The position numbers and the translations under genes are program-made. The notes under the pieces are model-generated. The model was not told the origin of the DNA, searched no databases, and was given only the letters and a program-made list of their open reading frames with translations. This document shows, one piece after another, positions 1 to 12,200 of a DNA stretch of 64,000 bases; position 1 is the first letter of the stretch, and every line of letters begins with the position of its first letter. The stretch is from Helicoverpa zea (lineage: Eukaryota; Arthropoda; Insecta; Lepidoptera; Noctuidae): NCBI RefSeq assembly GCF_022581195.2, contig NC_061458.1, forward strand, positions 5,518,001 through 5,582,000. Direction: 5' to 3'.

Positions 1-3000
1 CAACCAAGTTGTTGAAAAATAATAATTAAAAACCGCAAGTTGTAATAACTTCTAACTTAAACTAAGAAATTACTGTTTACGAATTTATGTTGCATTTTAA
101 TTTTGTAATTGAATTTAGATACACTGTCATAGAAACCTGTACTGACAAACTTTTTGGCGATTCACTTACTGTATCTGCTATCAACTTACATTATATGTCA
201 ACCTCTACCTAACTGTATTTTTATTTCCCTAATTAATGGCGTTTCGAAGTGGAAACCAAATGTTTTAATGGAATGACTGGTTCAAATTAAAAGCTCTTCC
301 CGCTGTTGATTTAGAGACACCATTACCAATGATTGCCCAACATATTATTCCTAAAACCTGCGTCGTCATTTAGCTGTTTCCGACAAATTCTCTTGAAAAA
401 TTTATTTGATGTTGTAGAGCAGAGTCGGTAGGCACTTTTTGCTAATACGCTGTAAAAAAAACAACTGTTTTAGTAGGTAAATGTCTATAGACTATATTGT
501 TACCACGAGATCAAAATAATATCGATAATATAAAATAGATACCAGTCGTCAGACTAATAAGATGTATAGCCATTGTTCGCATCACACATTAATCAAAAAT
601 AGAATATTGAGGCCTTGAACCAAATTGTTATGCTTCCATGTTATTTATAATGCGAAAACAATACTATACCTAAATATTTTGAATGCCCCAATATAATACA
701 CAAATATTACACAATACATCTCATTCTCATCCGCTTATGCAATCAGAGCCTAAGTGCAGAGATGCACCTATTGTATCACGATGAACTTTCAACAAAGAAC
801 AGGTTACAATTATTATAAGTATCTATGCCTACTTATATATATTTATAGCCACTTATAACTGTACTGCTGTCATTCACCTGTTTGAAGAAGCTATAATAAA
901 ATTTGATGAGTTTTGAATGAGTTTGCTGTATGTTCGTTATAATTTTCAAAGTAACGTAAATCGACTGCAAAGATGATTCTGATTTAAGCGCACTTACAGT
1001 CGGCTCAGACTATTTGCGTCTGAATGGAATGCTGTCATTTAAATCGGTTGATATATGCTATTACATTAAGCCTGTTCATCATAGCGAATGAGGTAACTAC
1101 GAGCAGTCCATCTCATTCTCAAGCATTTCGTATTTTTATCTCTTGGGTATGTAGGTAAAGTGTTATTACATAGATACTTTATTGTTAAAATTACGAATTC
1201 ACGCATAATTTAAGCAAATGGGGAGACAGACATAATAACTTTGTAATTAACGATTATAGCTTTGTAGAGCTTAGTTATTGGATAAGGAGATATTGCCACA
1301 TACTAAACAAGCTAGTTTTGATCAATTAACTTTTAAAAATACCTTAGTTTTATGTAGCTTAGCTCAATAACAGCTGAAATAATCTTTCATGAATAGTTGT
1401 CAATTAAGTGTATACTTAGATGGGTAATAAGTATGATTGAGTGGTAACCAATTATGTATATTAATGGGTAATTTGTTACAATTTGAACATATCGTTGCAG
1501 ATGGCGGTTTTTAAAGATTATTTATATGCTACGTAACATGCTATTAAATGGACATGAATATTTTATTAAACACAAGTCATACTGTATATCATTAAGCTTT
1601 GCAAAGCAACATATTAATTTGGATGCCGAAAGCCCTTCGGGCATTGTACACGATTCCGTAATATTTCGCAATAGTTCAATTGTGTCGAGTAGTACGCGGA
1701 GCTAAGTGCAATGTAAACAGTTCATTGATGAGCCTCTAATTGTTCTTATACCCTCGAGACGTCAAGCCTCGTGTGGGTACGTGCGACTTATGGTGAAATC
1801 TGTAAAGTAAACAGAAATATGCGCATGCATGTAAACGACACACCCAGAGAAAGCCTTGTACTATTACGAAATTACAATAAAACTAAAACCGTGTAAAACC
1901 ATGTCTGTAGCAGAACGAAAGAATGAACTTTCATTCATGATTAGCGATACATATACATTTCTGTTACTATTCTTTAGAATTCACTAATGAAATCCAAAAC
2001 GTAGACTATTGAAAATTTTATTGGGGATAAAAGCATTAATTAATCAGCAAAATTAAAATCTTGGAACTTACTTAGTTCCAAATTCTTAACACGCGCGGCA
2101 ATAAAATCCATAAGACCTAAAATTTTAAATACTTATAATTTTATTTCTCAGCACATGGAATCTAATAATGAGATGTAAACTAAAACGCTTGTTAGTTTGG
2201 CTATAAATAAATTTTACTCTCCAATAAACTTAGCTCTTTACACCGTGGTTGTTGACTAATTAGAAAATAGCTGTGTAAACAAAACTAAAGTTTATTGCGA
2301 AGAATTTTCTATCTCATCTTTCACATGAGATGTTATTTGTGACGTGCCCATCAAATGAATGATTAATTGTTATGTGATATCTCTATTGACAAGAATGTAA
2401 GTTACCAAAGAATTTTACACTTCAATTTGTCATTCGTTGATTGGGGTCTATCTACTATTGTTAATGAAATGTGACGAAACATTTCGTCACCATAAACTCT
2501 CTCTTAGTTTCTACATTACAGACAATGTATTTATAAGATTTTTATTTGGAAAACTAAAATTCAAAGCAAAATTTCATAACTGGACAATTAGTAACTTAAA
2601 TAACTATAAAGAAAGACTTAGATGTTATCGTTTCTACAATAGGTACATACATTGTGACCAATATTAGCTTAATACTTTTACTGGCTTATAATATCCCCGA
2701 ATACATAAATTGAAAACTATCTTTGTAATTAACAATGTTACAGAAAATATACGATAGTCGAAGTGAGTAATATGGCCTACACCTATTGTCATAGGTAACG
2801 TTTAAACAATTTCATTATTACATTGTGAAGACCACAATCACCTGTTATAATATTTCTGTTAATTAATACACCCCAAAGTTATATATCTTCTACGGCTATA
2901 CAACATATTTTCAATAATGAATTTCAAAATATTTAGATTGTAAGTTATCAGTTCTTGTTTGAGAGTCGCAACTTAAACTGGTAGGTATAATGGTAGATAT

Positions 3001-3237
3001 ATATTAGGCTCAAATTAGTCAGGCCCAGTCGTCCTTCAAACAACGCAGGTACCTATAGAATACCTATGCATAAAGCTTCGTTTTGATATAACCAACTACT
3101 ACTACTTAAATTAATAAGATTTTCCGGCATTGTTTGAAAGTTCTTAAGTAAGTAAGTAACATCGTTTTGTGAAGAAATTTAGCATTCCTACCCATCAGTT
3201 TTATTATATCATCACATAGAACCGGACCTGCGGTCAA
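1..3237. other. AT-rich non-coding stretch, no gene seen
   Basis: About 3.2 kb of AT-rich sequence with only short open frames on either strand. The longest, 2437-2667 on the plus strand, begins with a non-ATG codon and has AT-driven composition. I see no splice-flanked exon, RNA gene or terminal-repeat element. It is either intergenic or part of a long intron of a gene outside the window. Confidence 0.6.
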
Positions 3238-3482
3238 CTAAGACATGTAAATAATAGGACCCGGTGAGACAGGAATCATTTCCGAGTCTAGATCAACAGA
3301 ATGTGATCCTTTCAAACCGCTTGAACTTTCAAACAAATCTCGATTCGCGTAAAGATCCGCTCTCGCCTCGCCTGTGCTGTGAGGACCCGGTTTAAGGTTA
3401 CGGAAAAGAAAGTCCATGCATCGCGAACCCGTGGCCGACGCGCCGCGCCCCTCGGTCGCTGCGCTTTGACCCCGAATAAATA
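3238..3482 (-). CDS. Putative terminal exon of an unrecognised minus-strand gene
   Basis: A GC-richer island in AT-rich surroundings holds one long minus-strand frame of about 80 codons with varied, plausible codon use, including the run GEARADLYANRDLFESS, and ending MIPVSPGPIIYMS and TAG. A pyrimidine-containing acceptor ending TTTGTAG lies directly upstream (AG at 3484-3483). An AATAAA signal on the same strand lies about 35 bases beyond the stop, near 3200. Acceptor, open frame, stop and poly(A) signal together fit the last exon of a gene whose other exons lie at higher coordinates or outside the window. I do not recognise the family. A fallback reading starts at the internal Met of MDFLFRNL. 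No partner exon was identified, so this could be a chance frame. Confidence 0.35.
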
Positions 3483-5790
3483 CTACAAACAATCTAAATA
3501 CTTCTTATTTGAAAAATTACAAAATCAGAATTAGAGAATTATGCGTTTTTATTATTGTTTTCTGTCGTTTAGTTATTCATTCATTCGTTCTGCATTGTGC
3601 ATAGGTATTGTCGGGACACCTTTTTCACACACGGTCGGTTAGCCCCATGGTAAGTTATTTATTAACTTGTGTTAGAGAAAGCAGCTCAATTAAACTCACA
3701 AAAAAATATAATCGGAGTCAGTCAGTCAGTTTTGCCAGTTGTAAAAAGGCCGAAGCTAGCAATGCACTTAAGATTTTCAGACAAGTAGGTAAGGTTGCAT
3801 TAGTAGACAAAACTGAAAGAATGAAGAGCTCTTGGAATTAGTAGGTACCTATTATAGGTTTTTGAAGAAGACGAAACACAAGATATACAACATGAAAAGT
3901 TTATTTTAAACATACTGCCAAAAAGGGTTATGATATTTCGCATTATCAGAAGTAACCACGAGATAATTAAGGCACACAGTCTAGGAGATAGAGCTCTTCA
4001 TGAGGCATGAAAGTCGGGACGTGCAAACGACAAGGTTATAGGGCCAATCCAAACCACTTTCTAGCGCAGGTATATTTAAGGTTAGTTCGAATTTAATTAC
4101 TTGTGCCTTTTTACCCAATAAAAAAAGCTAGAAATAGGAATTTCCCCGTATCTAAAATTACGCATTTACTGTATACTGCCTCTGCTTATTACCTCAGGAA
4201 GAATAGGCGTGATGAAAATATGTGTCACAACAATTCTAACATGTTAAACATGTGTATTTCGCATTTGGTATAATTTCGTTTCACACATTTTGTTCGTATT
4301 AGTCATACATCTTTAACACTGTCATTGTAGTGTGCAGTGGGGTTACACGAGAAAATGCATTAACTGTGTTACATAGGCGTGCCGGATTATGTTGACGAGT
4401 ATTGCGTATGCTTACGCTCTTGTTTGCACTTACGATTTACAGGCGGTTAGGGTAAAAATAAACTACGCGTTGATGTCTTTACTGAATTAACAGGAGTTTG
4501 TGAAATCCCGTTGGTGGATAGAATCTGTTATATTGTAATTTATGGATTGTTTATCGAATATAGGTATTGCATAAAGGAGGCTGATGACGATGGCTACATT
4601 CATCACTATTGATGGACTGAAACCTAGTGTTTCTAAATGTTTAAAGGTAGGTATTTACATCATAGGAATAAAGCTTGTGATGGTCTATTGAAATTGTATG
4701 ATTGCCTCAATGAATAGGGTGACGCGTACTGTGAAACTGCGGAAATGACATTTCGCATTTCCATACAAGATACACGGCGAGTTTTAAGCTATTGTTTAAG
4801 AAATTTTTAAAGACAACAAATACTTGGGTACCATAATATGAAAAACTGGAAAGCCATTATTTTAAATGCTATTTGAGTTTACAAACAATATGTTTTCATC
4901 TGCTTGTTTAAACTATGTTAAAGAAAAATAATTATTTTAATTGTTAGCTCACTGCAAAACAATATGTTTCGTAATCGTTTTGATGCTAACACACTATTTC
5001 TACACTATCTATCTGTTAAGATGCACAAGCACACATTCATCGATGATGTCACAGTCCATGTTTGGTTAGTCTACGGATGTTTTATATGGGTTAAACTTAA
5101 ATAAACTGTCTATGGCAATATTGTAATCGTGGATTTAGTAAACAAAGGGTGACTTGAAGCCGAAGTCTGCCGGGCATGTAGGATCGTTCCAAAGACTTAC
5201 AGACTTTCTAAAGGAAAAACGGTAGGTTTAGGTCTGTAAAACTCTGATTCCCATCTCCCGACCGTTGCGGGTGGGAGGTCGTTTGACGATTTAGAACATA
5301 AAAGGTGTAGTAAACAACAGAATTACATTCGCTGCACTATTTGGAAAATTCACTGATGATATTGCCATTACCTGTCATCTAGGGTTTGAAAAAAATAGAT
5401 ACTTAAATAAGTAGGTGCAGCACTTGCTGTAACGAACTACGAATTTTCCCATGAAAGTTGCAAGATTCAAGTGAGGGTAATAGGTTACCATGTTGATTGT
5501 AGGCCGTGGGCTAATCTTTAAGCACCTACTCGTGTGGGTAACAACTACTTATTCGAAACTTTTAGCACTCAGTACGTAAGCGTTCTATAGCTTCAAGCGA
5601 TAAATGAATTACTATCATTTGAAACAAACGATACCTACATCATTATTGATAAAGGAAAGCCAATCAACTTGTGACCTGCTAAAAAGTTTACTAATTCTGG
5701 TTTCCCGTATCTGTAAAACCAGGTAGTTAGGTCATGCATGCGTACTTGTCGTAGTGGCAACATCCTTGTGGCATATCGGATGTCATATTA
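3483..5790. other. Non-coding stretch, no gene seen
   Basis: About 2.3 kb of AT-rich sequence. The plus-strand frame at 3608-3841 starts with a non-ATG codon and resembles nothing I know. No repeats with recognisable termini and no RNA gene were seen. Confidence 0.55.
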
Positions 5791-5976
5791 TTACAATCAG
5801 TGGTTGTTTGGGCGCTGCGCGGGCGCACCAGCGTCGGTGAGCGACAGAGCGTTGTTCTCACGCAGGCGCAGTGCACGCAGATACCGGGCCGCATCCACAC
5901 GTGCGACAACCTGGCTTGACGTCTTCCGCACGTTGCTGTAATTTTGTGCTACAAGTGCTCTTCGACAACCGGCAAC
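5791..5976 (+). promoter_or_regulatory. Candidate promoter and 5' leader of the Gln-rich secreted protein gene
   Basis: GC content rises sharply here compared with the AT-rich flanks, as is usual around lepidopteran transcription starts. An arthropod initiator-like TCAGT lies at 5797-5801; no TATA box or clear downstream element is visible. The segment runs into the CAAC-ATG context at 5973-5979. If 5977-5985 is the first coding exon, this is the 5' UTR plus core promoter. This is inference only. Confidence 0.3.
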
Positions 5977-5985
5977 ATGCGCCCT
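5977..5985 (+). CDS. Inferred first coding exon (Met-Arg-Pro) of the Gln-rich secreted protein gene
   Basis: ATG CGC CCT sits in a good insect start context (GGCAAC before ATG) and is followed at once by a consensus donor, GTGAGT (5986-5991). The exon ends in phase 0. The large exon at 22215 begins with ATG directly after its acceptor AG, also phase 0, and a start codon exactly at an acceptor would be unusual. Joining the two gives a normal secretory signal starting MRPMLALLFFSLLALSLG. The intron would be about 16.2 kb. An alternative first exon elsewhere in the intron, or use of the ATG at 22215 after a non-coding first exon, cannot be excluded. Confidence 0.45.
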
Positions 5986-5991
5986 GTGAGT

Positions 5992-8900
5992 AACAGTGTC
6001 CCATTATAATCATTTCAAGTCGTTTAACCTGGTTAACTTATTTTTTGAACCAACTCGCATTACCGCAACTTCTTCTACATGTTTGGATAACATATTTAGC
6101 GACACTGAGGCCTCCAATGATTTAGTCATCAACCATCTCTCGTCTGACCACTGTGGACAAAAAGTTAGTTTTCCCATGTTAGTTCACACTAAGCCACTTA
6201 AAATAGAATGCAGACCCTATTCAGCTAGTCGTTGTGTTAGATTTAAAAGTAACGTAACAAAAAATCTGGAACCTTCTGTTCTTGATAACGATGACCCTAA
6301 CGCCATTTACGGATCTCTATTTGGTGTTATACAGAAAGAGTTCAATTCTACGTTCAAGACCAAAACCTTAAATATTAAAGGTACCTCGGCCAAATTCAAC
6401 CAATGGGCCACTCCAGGTATTTATAAAAGTAGAGCGAGACTATATGAGTTATACGGTATGAAAACTTGTCAATTTGATGATAATTTTGTAGACTATGTTA
6501 GACAATATTCAAAAATATTTAAAAAGGTCTGTAACTTTGCAAAATCAAAGTTTTTAAGTGAATCAATTAAAAACTCCTCAAATAAAATTAAAACAACCTG
6601 GAGAATCATAAATAATGAAACTGGCAAGTCAGTGAACAATAGAAATAAGTTGGAAATTAAATTAGATGACAAACTTGTTAGTAATGCGGCTGATGTAGCT
6701 AAAGCTTTTAATGAGTTCTTTGCGGATATACCTGTAACCACGACTCGCTCCTTAAACTCATCCTCGACAGACGCTGAACAGCTTATGCGTGCTAGTGTGC
6801 CTCAATGTAATTCTTTGTTTAGTTTTGAACACGTTACTCCAATTGATGTACTAAATGTTTTTAAAACTCTTAAATTAAAAAATACGGGTGATTTTTGGGA
6901 TATTTCGATCAAGCTGTTAGGTAATATAATTGACGTTATTGCTCCCTACCTTGCGATTACATTCAACAAGTGCATTGACACTGGTGTTTTTCCTGACCTC
7001 ATGAAACACAGTAAAGTCATACCTCTATTTAAATCAGGAAACAAGACGGACATTACTAATTTCAGACCTATTTCCATCTTACCTGCGTTTAGTAAAATTT
7101 TTGAAAAGTTGATACTCAAGCAGCTGCTACGATATTTCAATGTAAATAGCCTCCTTCATACAGAACAATATGGCTTTACAAAAGGTCGTTCAACCTCAGA
7201 TGCTGGTGTTGCCCTTTTAAAACACATTTATAATGCATGGGAAAATTCTCAAAATGCTATTGGGGTCTTCTGTGACCTTTCCAAAGCTTTTGATTGCGTC
7301 CATCACGATACACTTTTACGCAAATTACGCTGTTACGGAGTCCAAAACGGAGCTCTAAACGTAATAGAATCTTATCTCCAACATAGATTGCAATGTGTAG
7401 ATGTAAATGGTGCTAAATCATCGGGCCTTCCAGTTCAGCTAGGTGTGCCACAAGGCTCAATATTAGGTCCATTCTTATTCTTAGTGTACATTAATGATTT
7501 ACCTTACCACCTCAAAAATATCTGCGATGTTGTATTATTTGCAGATGACACATCTCTTATCTTCAAAGTTGACAGAAATAGAGAGCAATTTGACGACGTA
7601 AACAGTGCACTCTCAACAGTTACGCACTGGTTTACAACAAACAATTTAGTACTAAATGCTAAAAAAACAAAATGCATTAAGTTCACTTTGCCTAATGTAA
7701 AAAACCTAGGTCCTAATGTTATCCTAAACAACGAGGTTCTTCAAACCGTTGCATCTACCGTGTTTTTGGGTATAACAGTTGATACAAAACTTCAGTGGGG
7801 TTCACATATTTCTAGCCTCGCGGGAAGGCTTAGTTCTGCTGCCTATGCCGTCAGAAAAGTTAGACAGTTCACTGACGTCGACACTGCGCGATTAGTGTAT
7901 TTCAGCTATTTTCACTGCGTCATGTCCTACGGTATTTTGTTGTGGGGCAAAGCCGCTGATATAGAGAATATATTTATTATACAAAAACGTGCTATTCGTG
8001 CTATATACAAATTAGGTACCAGAACTTCCCTCAGAGAGTTGTTTAAAGAAATTGGTATTCTCACTGTAGCATCACAGTTCATCTTTGCCAACATTATGTA
8101 TATTAGACAGAACCTACATTTATATACCAAAAAAAGTGAAGTCCATAGCATTAATACTAGAAATAAGCATAAACTGTGTGTACCCTATCACCGGCTTCAT
8201 AAAGTGCATGACACATTTCTGGGTTTAGGTATTCGTTTTTATAATAAGCTTCCTTTGACCTTACAAGAACTGCCGTTTAATAAATTCAAAGAACAAATTA
8301 AGGCTGTTCTTATAAAAAAGGCATATTACACCATCAATGATTATTTGAATGATAAAAATAGTTGGTCGCCATGATGAACGCAAGACAGCTATATTAGCTA
8401 TATTATTTAGATAATTTAAATTTCTCCCATTCAATCTCTTGACTCAATGACATTTATTTTATTTTGATTTATTATTTAATTATTATTTTTTAATGTTTTT
8501 ACATTATTGACAAGATACATTCTTTGTATTAATTTTCTGTTTTGGATTTTAGTAAATAATACTACTTAGCGGGAACTGATAATTTAATCTTGATATTGAG
8601 TTGTGTAGCAGTGAGTACGTCATGCTCCCTTAGACGGCACTGCTTGCGGTAGCGTCGGCGGTCGGGTTGCCTCCCTCCCTCAAAAATGTGCGAGGGGGGC
8701 GATGGCTGATCCTCGCGTTATGCTCGTGAACGGGTGCTGCTTGTGGTGCCAGGTCGTCTTACTGACTATCTATTAGTTTTTTTGTTTTTATTTGTAAACT
8801 CTTTTTATTTTACATATGTTCTGGCTGAGCGGTCTAATTTACTAGTTTACAAAAGAATAGCACATGTAGGTGGGCACTCCCTGATATTCTATTAAGTGTA

Positions 8901-9290
8901 AATATTTGGAGGCTATAATTTTCTGTTCATCAAACATATTCAATGCTTGAGTTAGTTAAGGTATGTAGGGTGAGTGCTAGCTAGCATGTGGTGTATACAT
9001 TATTTTTACTGTATTGTCCTCTTTTGTAATATACAAATTAAATTGTATACAAATGTACATATCAAACAATGTTTAAGGTTCTTCTAACCGAACAGACAGA
9101 CATGTGTTACTGGGGAGTTTGTTGCGCCACTTCTTCTTCCCAGCAAAAACACATAGGAAGTGGTGAAGGGTGGGCGTTTTGGGGGCTGTCTTTTGTAAAT
9201 TTTTTTTTTTTTTTGACGTTCGAAAAGTGCTGTTTTGCAGCCAAGTTTGAATAAATGACTTTTGATTTTGATTTTGATTTTTTGATTTAA
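5992..9290 (+). mobile_element. 5'-truncated non-LTR retrotransposon (LINE) with TTTTGATT-type tail
   Basis: The insertion consists of a long reverse-transcriptase frame (5996-8374), a ~0.9 kb 3' UTR and a short A/T tail made of TTTTGA repeats at about 9259-9288, just after AATAAATGA. The 3' UTR has a mid-length GC-rich part (8620-8760) and a stretch around 9110-9245 resembling 3' ends of lepidopteran LINEs I recognise. The frame opens near the end of the endonuclease domain, so the 5' end is missing, as is typical of target-primed reverse transcription. A target-site duplication could not be fixed by eye. The 5' junction lies within about 10 bases of the putative donor at 5986. Confidence 0.88.
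5996..8374 (+). CDS. LINE ORF2 fragment: end of endonuclease plus complete reverse transcriptase
   Basis: A continuous frame of about 790 codons, opened here at a GTG only because upstream sequence is lost, so it has no native start. Residues ~1-56 match the C-terminal end of an APE-type endonuclease, including the SDH motif (50-52). The reverse transcriptase follows: the KVIPLFKSG and NFRPISILP region, QYGFTKGRST, motif A FCDLSKAFD (Asp427, Asp433), motif B GVPQGS (483-488), motif C FADD (515-518), then LGITVD and the usual C-terminal region with FYNKLP. All catalytic Asp residues are intact and there is no internal stop or frameshift, so the insertion looks young. The motif set fits the jockey/CR1 group; clade assignment needs a tree. 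Without a promoter or a full endonuclease it cannot be autonomous. Confidence 0.93.
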   Translation: MSHYNHFKSFNLVNLFFEPTRITATSSTCLDNIFSDTEASNDLVINHLSSDHCGQKVSFPMLVHTKPLKIECRPYSASRCVRFKSNVTKNLEPSVLDNDDPNAIYGSLFGVIQKEFNSTFKTKTLNIKGTSAKFNQWATPGIYKSRARLYELYGMKTCQFDDNFVDYVRQYSKIFKKVCNFAKSKFLSESIKNSSNKIKTTWRIINNETGKSVNNRNKLEIKLDDKLVSNAADVAKAFNEFFADIPVTTTRSLNSSSTDAEQLMRASVPQCNSLFSFEHVTPIDVLNVFKTLKLKNTGDFWDISIKLLGNIIDVIAPYLAITFNKCIDTGVFPDLMKHSKVIPLFKSGNKTDITNFRPISILPAFSKIFEKLILKQLLRYFNVNSLLHTEQYGFTKGRSTSDAGVALLKHIYNAWENSQNAIGVFCDLSKAFDCVHHDTLLRKLRCYGVQNGALNVIESYLQHRLQCVDVNGAKSSGLPVQLGVPQGSILGPFLFLVYINDLPYHLKNICDVVLFADDTSLIFKVDRNREQFDDVNSALSTVTHWFTTNNLVLNAKKTKCIKFTLPNVKNLGPNVILNNEVLQTVASTVFLGITVDTKLQWGSHISSLAGRLSSAAYAVRKVRQFTDVDTARLVYFSYFHCVMSYGILLWGKAADIENIFIIQKRAIRAIYKLGTRTSLRELFKEIGILTVASQFIFANIMYIRQNLHLYTKKSEVHSINTRNKHKLCVPYHRLHKVHDTFLGLGIRFYNKLPLTLQELPFNKFKEQIKAVLIKKAYYTINDYLNDKNSWSP

Positions 9291-12200
9291 TTTTGTTAAT
9301 AGTGCTATCTTTGTGCGTGAGATTTATGAGTTGATGCGTAACATTTTGATGAATGAGTGTATTTTTATACCTGTCTTGGTTTTAATGGGATTATGATTGA
9401 TCAAGATGAATTTCTTTTATTGTGATTTGTTTATGAGTTTTGAAATATATGAAAATAGACCTCAAAGCTTAGGGTTGTACTAAAGTATGTAGGAGTAAGT
9501 ATGCTGTGTCGTAAAAAATACAGTTTACCATAAAACAATGGTTTTTGTTTTCAAACAAAAACATTATTTAATACTCATCATTATATAAACAATCGTCATA
9601 TTGAAAGTCCCCATAAATCGCATTCAACACAAATTACGTAATCTGCAATCCATAAAACATGGTTTCACTAAAATGTGAAAATCGCATTGATGATCTCTAT
9701 TATATGAACATTTATAACCTTTCACTGTATAGCACAGCACGCTTTTCTGTCATTCTTTATGTCAAGTAAAAGCTATGTTGCCATTAACTAACGACCGGGT
9801 CTGTATAAAAATGATGCTACAGTTACGTCTGTATTCTTTATCTCAATAGATGGTCATCTGTCATGTAAATGAGTGCGTCCCTATGCAAGCACTCTCCACC
9901 GTATCTAAAGTAGACTGTAACGTGGAAATTTGTATGCGTTGCTTTGCTCACACCATTTGAATATTTATGTAGATGTGAAGTAATACTTAGTTCTTAAGTC
10001 AAACCCGGCAGACCGTTCATAAGTGTTGTTTATTTTTATCTTTCTCTTAAAGCAATATATCTACGAAGTACGGAAGGATATTCAATTATAAAAATGCAGA
10101 AAATCACGTTGAGGAAATTATTTGTTTTAGGCAAATCCTTGTCATTCAAAATAACCTCATGATTAAGAGATAATTTGTTAAAAAAATATATATATTAATC
10201 CTTATCGCCCTCCAGAGATTCATGGTAATCAGAAGCAATTAAAATCAAGTTAACTCTCTCGCGTATGACTTGGAATAATAAGGTGAATCAACTCCAATTA
10301 CGTATTAACCCAGATTAACCGACTAGAAGATTCTGTACTGCATAGCGTGCGAATTATTCAAATATTATATTTTAACAATAAATTTATCAATGCGCTTTCC
10401 CCGAATGACGTAAGGTGCGTGATGATGCGGTGCGCTCGTTTACATGAATGGTAGGAAGAGAATGATGGCTATTAAGGATTCATCATTCGTTCTCGAGTCA
10501 CACGTGTTACGACTACAACCACCGTTATCGGTGAAATTTTGAATCATTTCACATCATTTCCAGTTTCTACGTCTAGACCGAGAGCGGGCAGACACGACGA
10601 TGACCGACGCCGTCGAGCTTTTGTTTATGATGAACTTTCCACTTGAAACAACTAATTCTTGGAAGATTTGCAATACACCCAAATGCGTAGATGCTAATTT
10701 TAATGCAAGAGTCAGATGACTGTTGCATAGTTTTATGAAATCTATACTTAAGAAAACGATGTCAAAGTAACTGACCTGTCAGATTAAAGATTCGCATAAC
10801 TTAAAACAATCTATTGCACAGTGAGAGAGTACTACTGCAATTAGCAGTTTTCGCCTAAAATGTAACTGAAGTATTACTTGATTGCTATCATGGCCAACTA
10901 CAACTACAAAGAATTCACATTTGAAGTGAAACAAGATTTTTCTGATATGCTGAATCACCACAATGGCCTCTCGTTGTTAGCTCTTCATTTCTGACCGTGG
11001 GACAGTGAAAGCTAATAAGATAAACAACTTTTAACAATATTTCACATAATCTTTCTTAATACTTTTGTTCAAAGTAGAAATTATAGTGTTATTTTACACA
11101 ATTCTTTTAATTAGTAATTGTAATATAACGGATCAAATTAATCAGCGTAATTGTGTTCTCTTTGCGAGTGCAATATCCTCTCATTTCTAATTGAGTCTTT
11201 TAATGCAATAGTATAGTAGATATCCCCTCTATGGTAATCGCATAAAGCCAGTATTTTCCGCCAGTTTCCCACAGTTTTCTTGTGTAATTAGTTGTAAAGT
11301 GCACAAGCGTTGCGACATTAGAAATCAATATCCATTTCTTAATAACGAATTGTCGAATAGCTATATTTTAGTTATTCCAGCAGTACCTATCAATGAAATG
11401 AAATGGTAGAGGTATTAATAGAATTATAAGAAACTTTGTAATTATCTAGATGCCCACTTTATACAAATTTATATACGTATCTGCTTAAGCCAATTTAAAA
11501 AGCATGTCATCTTATGCCTGCAATACCGTTGTTAAAGATATTATCAAATTACTAATGTTCTGTGAATTTCACTGATTGATAGCAGATAGACATAGTCGGT
11601 ACAAAACAAATCAAACTTTTACGAATATTGATTTATGGTGTGTACAGAGCAGTATGTATACACCGCACCGAATCTTCGTATTGTTCTCTTTGACCACCCA
11701 TAGCGGACTCAATTTCATAACGAGTACCGATATCAACTCTAGATATTCACTTGCTCTAAATTGATTTTGAATGTATTTTGTATTCATTGTGATAATAGTT
11801 TATGTAACAATACATTCGTCAATTCAAAATTTGATTTTACAGTGACAGGGGCGGAGTTAGTGGTTATTCAAACTGTAATGCGTGGGTGGTTCCGAATAAG
11901 TGCATAATGCTAGGTGCCTATTATTTGCACGCCTTCTAATTGTGCTCGCTTGTTGCGACAATCTATCTTACATTTAAATGATACATGACATCACTAGATA
12001 GCCATGAGGAAGAGAAAGATTGTGTGATCTCTTTGGCTTAGATAATACTTAGACGGTGATAAATTTCATGACATCACACCACTTGTGATTTCAAACACGC
12101 AAACTGTAAGCGTTGCCAATGAGCTTTAGCGAATCACGTTTAGTTTAGCAAAATTCCGTGATTGAAGAATAATAGAGAAGGAAATAAGTAACATCGATTT

